Source: Niabella pedocola | GTDB taxonomy: Bacteria; Bacteroidota; Bacteroidia; Chitinophagales; Chitinophagaceae | Reading direction: 5' to 3' | NCBI RefSeq assembly: GCF_021044425.1 | Contig: NZ_JAJNEC010000005.1 | Coordinates: 992,001-1,056,000 of the forward strand | Length of the DNA stretch: 64,000 nucleotides | Part shown: piece by piece, positions 1 through 8,871 of the stretch | Numbering within the stretch: the stretch's first letter is position 1 | How the letters are laid out: each line of letters opens with the position of its first letter | The notes under the pieces: generated by a model | The model's input: the letters and a program-made list of their open reading frames with translations, nothing else | The model's database searches: none | What the model was told of the DNA's origin: nothing | Position numbers and translations under genes: made by a program

Positions 1-1299
1 GACTATAACAAAGCCATCCAGAAAGGCAAAGCGGGCAATGCCGAATTGCTGTATGTTCCCAATAAGGAAAATGAGCTCTTCAGCCTGTACTACCGGTTCG
101 ACATGGGATCCTGGAACAACAAGATCCTGCCGGTTGCCGCCAATTATCTTTCCTATATTGGCACGGATAAAAGTACAGCGGAAGCCATCAACAAAGCCTT
201 TTACAATATCGCCTGTAACTATTCTGTAAATGTGGGTACGGAAAATACAACGGTTACCATCAGCGGACTGCAGGAGAATTTTGAAAAAGCGGTGCGCCTT
301 TTTGAGGACCTGCTGTTAAACTGCAAGGCCGATGATGCCGCCCTGAGTGCATTAAAGGGAAGACTGGCTAAAGCAAGAGCCAACCGTAAACTGGACAAAA
401 GCTCCATCATGCAGGGCTTAAACGCCTACGCCGCTTACGGCGATAAAAACCCCTTTAATTATACCCTTACCGATGAAGAGCTGAAAAGTCTCGACAGCAA
501 AACCCTGGTCGATGCGCTCCATCAGCTGAATGGTTATAAGCATACCGTTATGTATTTCGGCCCCGCTGCAATAGCCGATGCATCCAGGAAAATAAGTACC
601 CTGCATCAGACACCCGCCCGGTTCAATGCATACCCCGAAGGACGCACGTTTAGCCGCACGTCTCAAACCGCCAACCAGGTGCTGTTTACCAATTATGACA
701 TGGTACAGTCGGAGATCCGGTGGGTACGCAATACCGATTCGTACACGCCCGCAAAAGAGCTGACGGTAGATGTGTTCAATAACTATTTCGGAGGTGGTAT
801 GGGCGGCATTGTTTTCCAAACCATCCGGGAATCAAAAGCGCTGGCCTACTCTACCTACGCCTTGTACCTGACCCCGGCCAAAAAAGAAGACAGCTATAGC
901 TTTATGGGTTACGTAGGAAGCCAGGCCGACAAAATGAATGACGCAGTTGCCGGTATGAATGAGCTTATCACTACCTTACCCAGATCCGATAAAAGCTTTG
1001 AAAGTGCCAAGGCCAGTCTGAAAAACGACCTGGAAACCGACCGTATCACCGATGACGGCATCCTCTTCAGCTACCTGGCAGCTCAACGCAAAGGGCTGGA
1101 TTATGACATTCGCAAACAAAAATATGATCAGCTGGGCAAAGTGAGCTTTAGCGATATACAGACCTTCCACCAGCAGGAATTGTCGGGCAAGCCATACACC
1201 TATTGTGTACTGGCCTCCGATAAAAAAGTAAAGATGGAAGACCTTCAAAAGATCGGGCAGGTAAAAACCCTCACCCTCGAAGAAATCTTTGGGTATTGA
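1..1299 (+). CDS. M16 family metallopeptidase, C-terminal part (5' end outside window)
   Basis: The reading frame is open from base 1 and gives 432 residues before the stop, so the gene begins upstream of the window. The visible part is the second, non-catalytic half of a pitrilysin/insulinase-type (M16) zinc protease. It has the typical glycine run followed by an Arg/Tyr substrate-binding segment (GGGMGGIVFQTIRES, then ALAYSTYA) about two thirds along. The zinc motif HxxEH is not in the visible part and should lie in the missing N-terminal half. Proteins of this kind in Bacteroidota are usually periplasmic or envelope-bound two-repeat peptidases. A strong hairpin with a T-run follows the stop. 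Family assignment is firm; substrate is unknown. Confidence 0.85.
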   Translation, partial: DYNKAIQKGKAGNAELLYVPNKENELFSLYYRFDMGSWNNKILPVAANYLSYIGTDKSTAEAINKAFYNIACNYSVNVGTENTTVTISGLQENFEKAVRLFEDLLLNCKADDAALSALKGRLAKARANRKLDKSSIMQGLNAYAAYGDKNPFNYTLTDEELKSLDSKTLVDALHQLNGYKHTVMYFGPAAIADASRKISTLHQTPARFNAYPEGRTFSRTSQTANQVLFTNYDMVQSEIRWVRNTDSYTPAKELTVDVFNNYFGGGMGGIVFQTIRESKALAYSTYALYLTPAKKEDSYSFMGYVGSQADKMNDAVAGMNELITTLPRSDKSFESAKASLKNDLETDRITDDGILFSYLAAQRKGLDYDIRKQKYDQLGKVSFSDIQTFHQQELSGKPYTYCVLASDKKVKMEDLQKIGQVKTLTLEEIFGY

Positions 1300-1315
1300 T
1301 CATGCATCACATTCT

Positions 1316-1349
1316 TAAAAAAGCCGGGCGATCGTCCCGGTTTTTTTTG
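1316..1349 (+). terminator. Rho-independent terminator after the M16 peptidase
   Basis: A CCGGG/CCCGG stem (1324-1328 with 1336-1340) is flanked by an A-run on the left and eight T on the right. It lies 25 bases after the M16 stop codon. Confidence 0.85.
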
Positions 1350-1533
1350 TCCTTTTAAAAACCGGCGCAGGTGTTTAAGGAATGGGGTTATGGCTTACCC
1401 GTCTGTTGCACTCCTATCCGCTTTACTTGCGTCGCACCCTTCAGCTTCAGTACTGCTATCGGCATTGAGTGACCGGCTATTTTTCCGATGCAACCGGAAA
1501 ATAGTTAATTTCATCCTGTAAAAAACAATAACA

Positions 1534-2127
1534 ATGAAACCAGGCCGCTTATTGCTTCTGATCTGCCCGCTCCTGATCTCCGGTATGCTGTATGCGCAAT
1601 CTGCTGTTCCAAAGGCGAAGGTAGACTATGATGCTTTTGCGCAGCTTGTAAAGGATGTAAAAGAGCACCGGAAAAAAAGATTGGTGTCCCTGGATGCATT
1701 TTTAAAATTAAGTAAGGAGAACGGGGTAGTGATCCTCGATACCCGATCTGATGAAATGTACAACCGCAAACATATCAAGGGCGCCCTTCATTTGAATTTC
1801 GCCGATTTTACGCAGGCGAATCTGGCCAAAGTCATCCCTTCCTTCGATACAAGGGTATTGATCTATTGCAATAATAATTTCGATGGAGATCAGCAGTCTT
1901 TTGCCACAAAGGCAGTGGTTCCGGCGGCAGCACTCAAAAAAAGTAAACCCATTACACTGGCATTAAATATTCCAACCTATATTAACCTGTACGGATACGG
2001 ATACCGCAACGTTTATGAGCTCTCCGAGCTGGTAAATATCAGCGATCCCAGGCTCAGGTTTGAGGGAACGGAGGTTCCGCAACCCGAACTACCGCCGGCC
2101 GGTGTTACGTTAATGTCGAAACGATAA
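1534..2127 (+). CDS. Exported rhodanese-like domain protein
   Basis: This 197-residue protein starts with a signal peptide ending in YAQ (about residues 1-22), so it should act in the periplasm. Residues 52-165 have the rhodanese pattern: an ILDTRS strand, a HIKGALHLNF helix start, and an active-site loop YCNNNFDGD with Cys112. A cysteine in that loop suggests sulfur-transfer or persulfide chemistry rather than an inactive fold, but the loop is longer than the six-residue loop of classical rhodaneses. It stands alone, with a 234-base gap upstream that includes the preceding terminator. No partner gene shows a pathway. Confidence 0.8.
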   Translation: MKPGRLLLLICPLLISGMLYAQSAVPKAKVDYDAFAQLVKDVKEHRKKRLVSLDAFLKLSKENGVVILDTRSDEMYNRKHIKGALHLNFADFTQANLAKVIPSFDTRVLIYCNNNFDGDQQSFATKAVVPAAALKKSKPITLALNIPTYINLYGYGYRNVYELSELVNISDPRLRFEGTEVPQPELPPAGVTLMSKR

Positions 2128-2504
2128 GAAAACCGCTGCGGGGAATGTAAAATCAATATCGTTTAATTAGGTGCTTTTTTTATCATTGCCGCAGATACCC
2201 CGATGGCGGCTGCAGCACCGTCGCCGCAATATTTTTGAGTATTATTATAAAGTCTGTACCAGATCTGCACATCTGCGACCTTAACGAAAGGACATTGCCT
2301 ATAAAATAGTAAATGTAAAAGTAAGCTGCCGTTACGGCTCAATAATCTCATTTTCTGAAAAAGATCGCAGTGGAACATCTCACATCAGCAGAAACAAAAA
2401 CAAACCTGGAACGTTGAACCCGGAGCGCTCCCTGCAGGGGAAAGCCATTACGGGCGAAGCAATACCGCTACATTTTAAATTGGATATGCTGCATTTTCCC
2501 CGGG
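2128..2504. other. Intergenic region, no gene seen
   Basis: These 377 bases separate the rhodanese gene from the SUI1 gene (convergent). A 71-codon minus-strand frame here has no family resemblance and no start context. The only feature is one copy of the dispersed intergenic motif (acctggaacgttgaaccc, about 2404-2421). Confidence 0.6.
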
Positions 2505-2849
2505 CTATCCGCCGCTTTTCTTCACCTGGGTATAGCCGTTCTTCTGAAACCATTGAAGCAGCTTGTCCCGGTGATCTCCCTGGATGATGATTTCCCCATC
2601 CTTAGCATTGCCACCCGTTCCGCAAAATGACTTCAGCTTCTTCGCAAGCTCCTGCAGGTCGTCGTCGGTCCCAATAAATCCCAGGATCACGCTGGCCGTT
2701 TTACCACCCCGGTGTTTGGTTTCCAGCTGTATCCGCAGCCGTTGCTGTGCCGGTGGCAGGGTTTCCTGGTTCCCTGCGTCCTGATCAAATTTAAAATCGG
2801 GATTGGTACTGTATACAAACCCGTGCTGATCTGATTTATTCTTTGCCAC
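2505..2849 (-). CDS. SUI1/eIF1-like translation factor (YciH family)
   Basis: This 114-residue protein has the SUI1 domain in its second half: KHRGGKTASVILGF, a central Leu-rich helix (LQELAKKLKSFCGTGG) and the closing segment IIIQGDHRDKLLQWFQ. Bacterial YciH-type proteins resemble eukaryotic eIF1 and are thought to monitor initiation-complex fidelity at the ribosomal P site. That function is known for the family, not shown here. Length fits bacterial members. The N-terminal 40 residues are polar and probably disordered. The gene is single, on the minus strand. Confidence 0.9.
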   Translation of the reverse strand: MAKNKSDQHGFVYSTNPDFKFDQDAGNQETLPPAQQRLRIQLETKHRGGKTASVILGFIGTDDDLQELAKKLKSFCGTGGNAKDGEIIIQGDHRDKLLQWFQKNGYTQVKKSGG

Positions 2850-3089
2850 TTTTTTCTTTTGTTTAAAGTTCCAGGTTCAATGTTTTAAATTGAGTTCCCG
2901 GTTAAAATTGGATATTGCCGCTTTAATGGCTAATGGCTGATAACTGATAGCGAACTGCTGACTACTGCATATTGTTTCAGATCTGTCCTATGAGACGTTT
3001 AAGATTGTTTAGCTTATACCACATCAATGGTTACCAATATCAGGCAGAATACACGCCCAACCTGAAACGTTGAACATTAAACCTGAAAC

Positions 3090-3947
3090 TTATATCACCG
3101 CCTTCAAACTCAGGTCAAGACTTTGTGCCTGATGAATCAATCCGCCCACACTCACAAAATCAACACCGGTGGCTGCATAGGATTCGATCGTATCCAAATG
3201 AATACCGCCGCTGGCCTCTGTTTCAAAAGCCCCGTCGATAATGGAAAGCGCCGCTGTTATCTGTGCAGGTGTAAAATTATCCAGCATCACCCGGAATACT
3301 TTTCCCTGCCCCACATCCATAACCGTTTTTACGTCTTCCAATGTGCGGGTTTCAACTTCGATCTGTATCGGCAACTGGTTTTGCTGCACATAAGCATATG
3401 CTTTTTCAATAGCATTTTTAATCCCTCCGGCATAATCAATATGATTGTCTTTCAGCATGATCATATCATACAAACCAAACCGGTGATTCACACCGCCGCC
3501 GATGCGCACGGCTTCTTTTTCCAGTAACCGGAAATTCGGTGTTGTTTTACGGGTGTCCAGCAGTCTTGTTCGATAGCCCTGTAACTTGTCGGTATATTTT
3601 TTTGTAAGCGTGGCAATACCGCTCATGCGTTGCATGCAGTTCAGCAGCAACCGCTCACATTGAAGAATGGTATGTTCCAGTGCCTTTACTTCAAAAGCAA
3701 TATCCCCCGGCTTCATGGCAGCGCCATCATGCATGAAACAGGTTACCACACTGTCCGGCTCTTTAAATTTTAAGATCTTTTCCGCCACCTGCAGTCCGGC
3801 CAGTATGCCTTCCTGTTTTACTTTCAACGCAGCGCTTCCCTTCGTAGCCGGGTCTATACAACATAAAGTAGAATAATCCCCGGATCCGATATCCTCCTGA
3901 AGTGCCTCCCGGATCAGGTGTTCAAGTTTTTCCTGAAATACGTCCAT
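3090..3947 (-). CDS. nadC: Nicotinate-nucleotide pyrophosphorylase (carboxylating)
   Basis: This 285-residue cytosolic enzyme converts quinolinate and PRPP into nicotinate mononucleotide, CO2 and pyrophosphate in de novo NAD synthesis. It shows the family landmarks: an N-terminal EALQEDIGSGDYST segment, the substrate-binding segment TRKTTPNFRLLEKEAV, GGVNHRFGLYDMIMLKDNHI with the phosphate-binding lysine, then EVETRTLEDV, MLDNFTP and EASGGI near the end. Length is normal. No nadA or nadB is adjacent. The upstream DUF4783 gene is separated from it by a terminator, so it probably has its own promoter. Confidence 0.96.
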   Translation of the reverse strand: MDVFQEKLEHLIREALQEDIGSGDYSTLCCIDPATKGSAALKVKQEGILAGLQVAEKILKFKEPDSVVTCFMHDGAAMKPGDIAFEVKALEHTILQCERLLLNCMQRMSGIATLTKKYTDKLQGYRTRLLDTRKTTPNFRLLEKEAVRIGGGVNHRFGLYDMIMLKDNHIDYAGGIKNAIEKAYAYVQQNQLPIQIEVETRTLEDVKTVMDVGQGKVFRVMLDNFTPAQITAALSIIDGAFETEASGGIHLDTIESYAATGVDFVSVGGLIHQAQSLDLSLKAVI

Positions 3948-3958
3948 AGCTGTAAAAA

Positions 3959-3989
3959 TAAACAGCCTCTCATTAGGAGAGGCCGTTTT
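3959..3989 (-). terminator. Terminator after the DUF4783 gene
   Basis: A perfect GCCTCTC/GAGAGGC stem (3965-3971 with 3977-3983) has a five-base loop and AAAC/GTTT-type outer pairs. Read on the minus strand it follows the DUF4783 stop and runs into a T-rich stretch before nadC. Confidence 0.8.
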
Positions 3990-4012
3990 ATCACTAAATT
4001 TTCACAGAATTC

Positions 4013-4417
4013 TTATTCAATCAGCTGAAAGCGCAGTTCCTTAATCACTTCCCCGCTTTTTTCTTTGCGCATAAAGATGTTTACCCGGTAATTTCCACCG
4101 GCGGTTTGCAAGGTTCCGATGGCATAGTTACCATTTGGAGAACTGCCTTTGTGTTTCAGCTCAAATCCTTTTACCGCATTCTTGCCAAAAAAGTCTTTCA
4201 AAGCCTGCTCTGCCTGCGATTTGCTATAGGTATTGCTTTTATCGGCGATCTTTAATTCCATATTTTCACCAACATTGGCTACCAGTTGGGCAGCATTGCC
4301 GGTTTTAAGACTGGTAATCACACCATCCACGCTCTGCGCGTGCAAACCGGTGATCAGTAAGCTGGTTGCAAAAGCAATTAAGGACAATCGTAAAAAATGT
4401 TTCATTGTATTCATCAT
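4013..4417 (-). CDS. Exported DUF4783 family protein
   Basis: The frame is open further upstream, but the sensible start is one of two adjacent ATGs at 4417 or 4414. From there the protein is about 134 residues and begins MMNTMKHFLRLSLIAF, a signal peptide ending near LHAQS. The mature part has the small cone-shaped SnoaL/NTF2-like layout of DUF4783: a helical start (VDGVITSLKTGNAAQLVAN), KSQAEQALKDFF, and a closing sheet (GNYRVNIFMRKE, VIKELRFQLIE). Function is unknown; members are predicted periplasmic proteins in Bacteroidota. It is divergent from gpmI and followed by its own terminator. Confidence 0.8.
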   Translation of the reverse strand: MMNTMKHFLRLSLIAFATSLLITGLHAQSVDGVITSLKTGNAAQLVANVGENMELKIADKSNTYSKSQAEQALKDFFGKNAVKGFELKHKGSSPNGNYAIGTLQTAGGNYRVNIFMRKEKSGEVIKELRFQLIE

Positions 4418-4618
4418 TTTTGTTATGATCCGTTGTTCAAGGTGGTACGAATATATTAAAAAAACATGCTTCGCCCTCCTTTCATGAAAATGTATGTAAA
4501 TAGAACTCTTTTTAGTCACTTATTCTTCAAACATTCTTTTTAATTTTACGGCTTCGGCCGCAGTACCCGGTATCCTTCTGATTCCGCGGCTTCTAATTTT
4601 TAACTAAAAGCAAGTTCA

Positions 4619-6154
4619 ATGTCACAAAAAAGAGCAATTTTACTAATAATGGACGGCTGGGGACTCGGGAAAGTTGCATCCGCAGATGCCATCCAGAATG
4701 CTAACGTGCCTTTTACCAACTCACTATACAGTAAATACCCCAACACCACACTCACCACTTTTGGTGAATTGGTAGGATTACCGGAAGGGCAAATGGGTAA
4801 TTCTGAAGTAGGCCACCTCAACCTGGGAGCCGGACGCATTGTATATCAGGAGCTTCAGCGCATTAACGTGGCCATTAAAACCGGTGAGCTGGCGACCAAT
4901 AAAGCCTTGCTGCGTGCGCTTACGCATGCTAAAGGAAACAGTAAACCGCTGCACCTGTTAGGACTGGTAAGTGATGGCGGCGTGCACTCGCATATCAATC
5001 ACCTCAAAGCACTAATAAACATTTGTAAGGATAACGGTCTGCAGGAAGTCTATATTCATGCATTTACAGACGGAAGGGATACCGATCCTAAAAGCGGACT
5101 TGGATTTATTGAAGACCTGCAGCAACACCTGGATCAGACCGGTGTGGGCCGGATTGCAACCGTAGATGGCCGTTATTACGCCATGGACCGGGATAAGCGT
5201 TGGGAGCGTGTAGCGCTGGCTTATGAAGCGATGGTAAATGGCAGGGGCGAAACCGCTGCATCGGCTATTGAAGCAGTTCAAAACAGTTATGCCAACAACA
5301 TCACGGATGAATTCATTAAACCTACCGTGATCATCAATGCGGAAAACCAGCCCGTAGCCACCATTAAAAACGGGGATGTGGTCCTTTGCTTCAACTTCCG
5401 TACAGACCGTTGCCGGGAGATTACTGAAGTGCTGACCCAGCAGGATCATCCCGAGCAGCAAATGCATACACTGGACCTGGATTATACCACCATGACCGTG
5501 TACGATCATTCGTTTAAAAATGTACATGTTTTGTTTTACAACGAAGATCTTACCCAAACCATCGGCGAAGTGATCGAAGCCAACCATCTGAAACAGATCC
5601 GTATGGCTGAAACGGAAAAATACCCGCACGTGACCTTCTTTTTCAGCGGCGGGCGCGAAAAACCTTTTGAAGGAGAGCGCCGTATCTTAAAGCCTTCTCC
5701 CAAGGTAGCCACTTATGACCTGCAGCCGGAGATGAGTGCCCGGGAACTTACCGAAGCCATTCTTCCGGAAATTCATAATAAAACAGCTGACTTTATTTGC
5801 CTGAACTTTGCAAATGCAGATATGGTGGGCCATACCGGTGTATTTTCTGCAGCTGTAAAAGCCGTGGAAACGGTGGATCAATGCGTCGGGCAGATCGTAA
5901 CCGAAGCGTTGAAACAGGATTATGTGATCTTCCTCACCGCCGATCATGGCAACTCGGATTACCTGGTGAATGAAGATGGCAGTCCGAATACCGCGCACAG
6001 CATGAACCCCGTTCCCCTGTTCATTATCGACAACAACTGGAAGGGCACGATAAAAGAAGGCAAACTGGGCGATATTGCACCAACCATTCTTACATTTATG
6101 AAATTGCCGATACCGAAGGAAATGACCGGGGATATACTGGTGGATAAGGTATAA
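4619..6154 (+). CDS. gpmI: 2,3-bisphosphoglycerate-independent phosphoglycerate mutase
   Basis: This 511-residue enzyme interconverts 3- and 2-phosphoglycerate in glycolysis and gluconeogenesis using two Mn ions and a phosphoserine. The phosphatase-type metal site begins with MDGWG (Asp12). The catalytic Ser62 lies in QMGNSEVGHLNLGAG, and the second metal cluster appears as NFANADMVGHTG and FLTADHGNSD. The transferase domain with HAFTDGRDTDP and RYYAMDRDKRWER is intact. Length and order match the family. It is divergently arranged with the DUF4783 gene and ends in a clear terminator, so it looks monocistronic. Confidence 0.97.
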   Translation: MSQKRAILLIMDGWGLGKVASADAIQNANVPFTNSLYSKYPNTTLTTFGELVGLPEGQMGNSEVGHLNLGAGRIVYQELQRINVAIKTGELATNKALLRALTHAKGNSKPLHLLGLVSDGGVHSHINHLKALINICKDNGLQEVYIHAFTDGRDTDPKSGLGFIEDLQQHLDQTGVGRIATVDGRYYAMDRDKRWERVALAYEAMVNGRGETAASAIEAVQNSYANNITDEFIKPTVIINAENQPVATIKNGDVVLCFNFRTDRCREITEVLTQQDHPEQQMHTLDLDYTTMTVYDHSFKNVHVLFYNEDLTQTIGEVIEANHLKQIRMAETEKYPHVTFFFSGGREKPFEGERRILKPSPKVATYDLQPEMSARELTEAILPEIHNKTADFICLNFANADMVGHTGVFSAAVKAVETVDQCVGQIVTEALKQDYVIFLTADHGNSDYLVNEDGSPNTAHSMNPVPLFIIDNNWKGTIKEGKLGDIAPTILTFMKLPIPKEMTGDILVDKV

Positions 6155-6180
6155 CATGAATGCATCCGGAAATCGTTCAG

Positions 6181-6230
6181 GAGGCTGGGTCAAAGACGTG
6201 AAGACTTTTGATGCAGCCTCTTTTTATTTT
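6181..6230 (+). terminator. Terminator after gpmI
   Basis: A long hairpin pairs GAGGCTG with CAGCCTC around an inner inverted repeat (TCAAAGAC/GACTTTTGA), followed by TTTTTATTTT. Confidence 0.85.
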
Positions 6231-6253
6231 ACAACTAACAGCTTATATCTACA

Positions 6254-6784
6254 ATGAACCCCCATTTTCAAATAACCTATGAACAAACTGAAGAAGACGT
6301 TGCAGCCTTGTACGTCTATTACTATCTGAAAAGCTCCGTTCACAGGAAAAAAAGGTTTCTAAAAACCTGGTGGCCGCTGTTATTTGGAATTGGCCTGGTT
6401 CTGGTATTTAAAGGATTCGACGTTCACCGATATCAATGGAGCGATTTTCTGTTTATTTTATTTGTCCTCTGCCTCTTAATTTTTCGAAAACCGCTGGATC
6501 AATGGTATTTAAAAAAACAAGCGAAGAAGCTGCTCAAAAGAGGAAAAAACACAGATCTTACAGGGAGCAGGACCCTGATATTTCTTGACGAAACACTTGT
6601 AACAATAACAGATTCCACCAAATCGGAAACACGTTGGTCTGCTTTTGAATGCCTGGCGGAAACCGAGCTGTATTTTTTCCTGTTTGTTCATGTAAACAGC
6701 GGCATTATTATTCCCAAACACATATTAAAAACGCCACAGGAGGTCATTGCCTTCAGATCTTTTCTGAAAGAACGCATCGCTTAA
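6254..6784 (+). CDS. YcxB-like membrane protein
   Basis: This 176-residue protein has two hydrophobic segments at about residues 38-54 and 62-79 and a cytosolic C-terminal domain resembling YcxB. That domain has the pattern GSRTLIFLDETLVTITDSTK, SETRWSAFECLAETELYFFL and IIIPKHILKTPQEVIAFRSFL. YcxB-like proteins have no established function. The gene follows the gpmI terminator and precedes uvrC by about 80 bases with a likely promoter in between, so it seems to be transcribed alone. Confidence 0.7.
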   Translation: MNPHFQITYEQTEEDVAALYVYYYLKSSVHRKKRFLKTWWPLLFGIGLVLVFKGFDVHRYQWSDFLFILFVLCLLIFRKPLDQWYLKKQAKKLLKRGKNTDLTGSRTLIFLDETLVTITDSTKSETRWSAFECLAETELYFFLFVHVNSGIIIPKHILKTPQEVIAFRSFLKERIA

Positions 6785-6830
6785 TTAACGGCCTCCTCCA
6801 ATGACATTTTTTAAAATAACATTTACCGGC

Positions 6831-6838
6831 TAATTTTG
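6831..6838 (+). promoter_or_regulatory. Probable -7 box of the uvrC promoter
   Basis: TAATTTTG matches the Bacteroidota -7 consensus TAnnTTTG and lies 27 bases before the uvrC start. No good -33 TTTG is seen. Confidence 0.45.
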
Positions 6839-6865
6839 TACGTTTCCAAACACCTTTAGCAACAA

Positions 6866-8665
6866 TTGACACAGGAACAGTTTTCAAATATTGCATCTAC
6901 CATTCCGCATCAGCCGGGCATCTATAAGTATTTTGATGAAACCGGGAAGATCCTTTATGTGGGGAAGGCAAAGGACCTGCGCAAGCGGGTAAGCTCCTAT
7001 TTTAATAAAACCTTTACCAATTACAAAACCCATGAGCTGGTACAGCGCATACATCACCTGGAGTTTACCATTGTAAACAGCGAGCCGGATGCCTTCTTCC
7101 TGGAAAACTCACTAATCAAACAGTTTCAGCCCAAGTACAACATCAACCTGAAGGATAGTAAATCCTATCCTTATATCGTGATCAAAAACGAACCCTTTCC
7201 ACGCATTTACCTCACAAGGCAACCGGTAGATGACGGATCGGAATACCTGGGCCCCTATACTTCTGTGTTTAAGGTGCGGGAACTGCTGGAGTTTATTAAG
7301 CGTACCATCCCGATGCGTACCTGCAGCCTTAATCTCACCCAGAAAAATATCGAAAAGGGGAAATTCAAGGTTTGCCTGGAATACCACCTGGGCAACTGTA
7401 AAGGCCCCTGCGAGGGATTACAGACCCGTGCAGACTATGATGAAAATATCGGGCAGATACGCGATCTGCTGAAAGGCAACCTGCGGCCGGTGATCCGTCA
7501 TTTCAAAGAAGAGATGAAGACCTATGCCGAAGCCCTGGCGTTTGAGAAAGCAGAGCAGGTACGCAAAAAGATCGAATACCTGGAGGATTATTATCAGTCC
7601 AAATCGGTGATCACGGGCATTAAAGGCGGCGATAAAGATGTGTTCTCTATCATTAAAGACCAATCGATCGCCTATGTTAACTACCTGATGATCCGGAACG
7701 GAACTGTGGTGCAAACACAAACCAACAAACTGGAAACCCACCTGGACGAGCCCGTGGAAGAAATCCTGGTATATGCCATCAGCCAGCTGCGCATGACCTT
7801 CAACAGTCATGTACCAGAAATCGTAGTACCTTTTGAGATCGATTACCCGGAGGCCAATGTTGAAGTTGTGGTACCCAAGGCCGGAGACCGCAAAAAGCTG
7901 CTGGAACTTTCAGAAAAGAATGCCGGCTATTTTATTGAAGAACTAAAGAATAAGGAACGCATAAAGATCAACCGGAATGTAGACCATGTAAAAGTACTGG
8001 AGCAGTTACAGATCGATCTACAGCTTCAGGAGCTCCCCGTTCATATTGAGTGCTTTGATAACTCGAATTTCCAGGGCAGCTACCCTGTGTCGGCGATGGT
8101 TTGCTTTAAGAACGGCGTACCCAGCAAAAAAGATTACCGCCACTTTAATGTAAAAACCGTGGAAGGCATTAATGACTTCGCCAGCATGAAGGAAGCGGTT
8201 TACCGGCGTTACCGGCGCCTTACGGAAGAAGGTGAACCCCTGCCGCAGTTAGTGATCATTGACGGCGGAAAGGGCCAATTGAGCGCCGCGCTGGAAGCTA
8301 TTGAAGCACTGGAACTGCAGGGCAGTATTACATTGGTTGGATTGGCGAAGAATGTGGAAGAGATCTTTTTTGCGGGAGATAAGGATTCGCTGAAACTGCC
8401 CTACAACAGCGCCAGCCTGAAACTGATCCGGTTTATCCGCGACCAGGTGCACCGCTTTGGCATTACCTTTCACCGGCAAAAAAGAAGCAAAGGCACGTTT
8501 AAGAACGAACTGGAATCTATAAAAGGCATCGGAAAAAATACAGCAGAGGAACTCTTAAAAGCATTCCGGTCGGTAAAAAACGTCCGGGAACAGTCGCTGG
8601 ACGAACTGACCGCCGTAATCGGCAAGGCGAAGGCACAGCTGGTGATCGATCATTTTGCATCTTAG
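6866..8665 (+). CDS. uvrC: Excinuclease ABC subunit C
   Basis: This 599-residue enzyme makes both incisions in nucleotide excision repair with UvrA and UvrB. The start must be the TTG at 6866, because an in-frame stop lies at 6857-6859 and no ATG intervenes. The GIY-YIG nuclease is at residues 15-95 (PGIYKYFDETGKILYVGKAK). Four cysteines at 153, 170, 178 and 182 match those known to hold an Fe-S cluster in UvrC. Then come a UVR helix pair (FEKAEQVRKKIEYLE), the RNase H-like nuclease (ECFDNSNFQGSYPV, IDGGKGQLSAA) and a C-terminal helix-hairpin-helix pair (ESIKGIGKNTAEELL). All parts are present. Confidence 0.97.
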   Translation: MTQEQFSNIASTIPHQPGIYKYFDETGKILYVGKAKDLRKRVSSYFNKTFTNYKTHELVQRIHHLEFTIVNSEPDAFFLENSLIKQFQPKYNINLKDSKSYPYIVIKNEPFPRIYLTRQPVDDGSEYLGPYTSVFKVRELLEFIKRTIPMRTCSLNLTQKNIEKGKFKVCLEYHLGNCKGPCEGLQTRADYDENIGQIRDLLKGNLRPVIRHFKEEMKTYAEALAFEKAEQVRKKIEYLEDYYQSKSVITGIKGGDKDVFSIIKDQSIAYVNYLMIRNGTVVQTQTNKLETHLDEPVEEILVYAISQLRMTFNSHVPEIVVPFEIDYPEANVEVVVPKAGDRKKLLELSEKNAGYFIEELKNKERIKINRNVDHVKVLEQLQIDLQLQELPVHIECFDNSNFQGSYPVSAMVCFKNGVPSKKDYRHFNVKTVEGINDFASMKEAVYRRYRRLTEEGEPLPQLVIIDGGKGQLSAALEAIEALELQGSITLVGLAKNVEEIFFAGDKDSLKLPYNSASLKLIRFIRDQVHRFGITFHRQKRSKGTFKNELESIKGIGKNTAEELLKAFRSVKNVREQSLDELTAVIGKAKAQLVIDHFAS

Positions 8666-8871
8666 ATGCACCGATATGTGCATGTGGGCATTTGAAAATC
8701 CCCTTCAGGAATATAACCGATCCAATGAAAATATTATTCTAAACCTGGAGATACGGGTGCTCAATAATCTTACCGCTGTAAAAGACAAGAGATCGGAAAA
8801 TGGAGCATTTCTCTCAAGTCCTAAACGAAAACCCAACCTGAAACATTGAACGTTGAACCTGAAACAGCTCC

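Noticed and set aside
2163..2378. 71-codon minus-strand frame
   Set aside because: No family resemblance, unlikely composition, and it lies between two convergent genes.
8655..8849. 64-codon frame overlapping the end of uvrC
   Set aside because: It starts inside uvrC and has no family pattern; the following sequence is intergenic with the dispersed motif.
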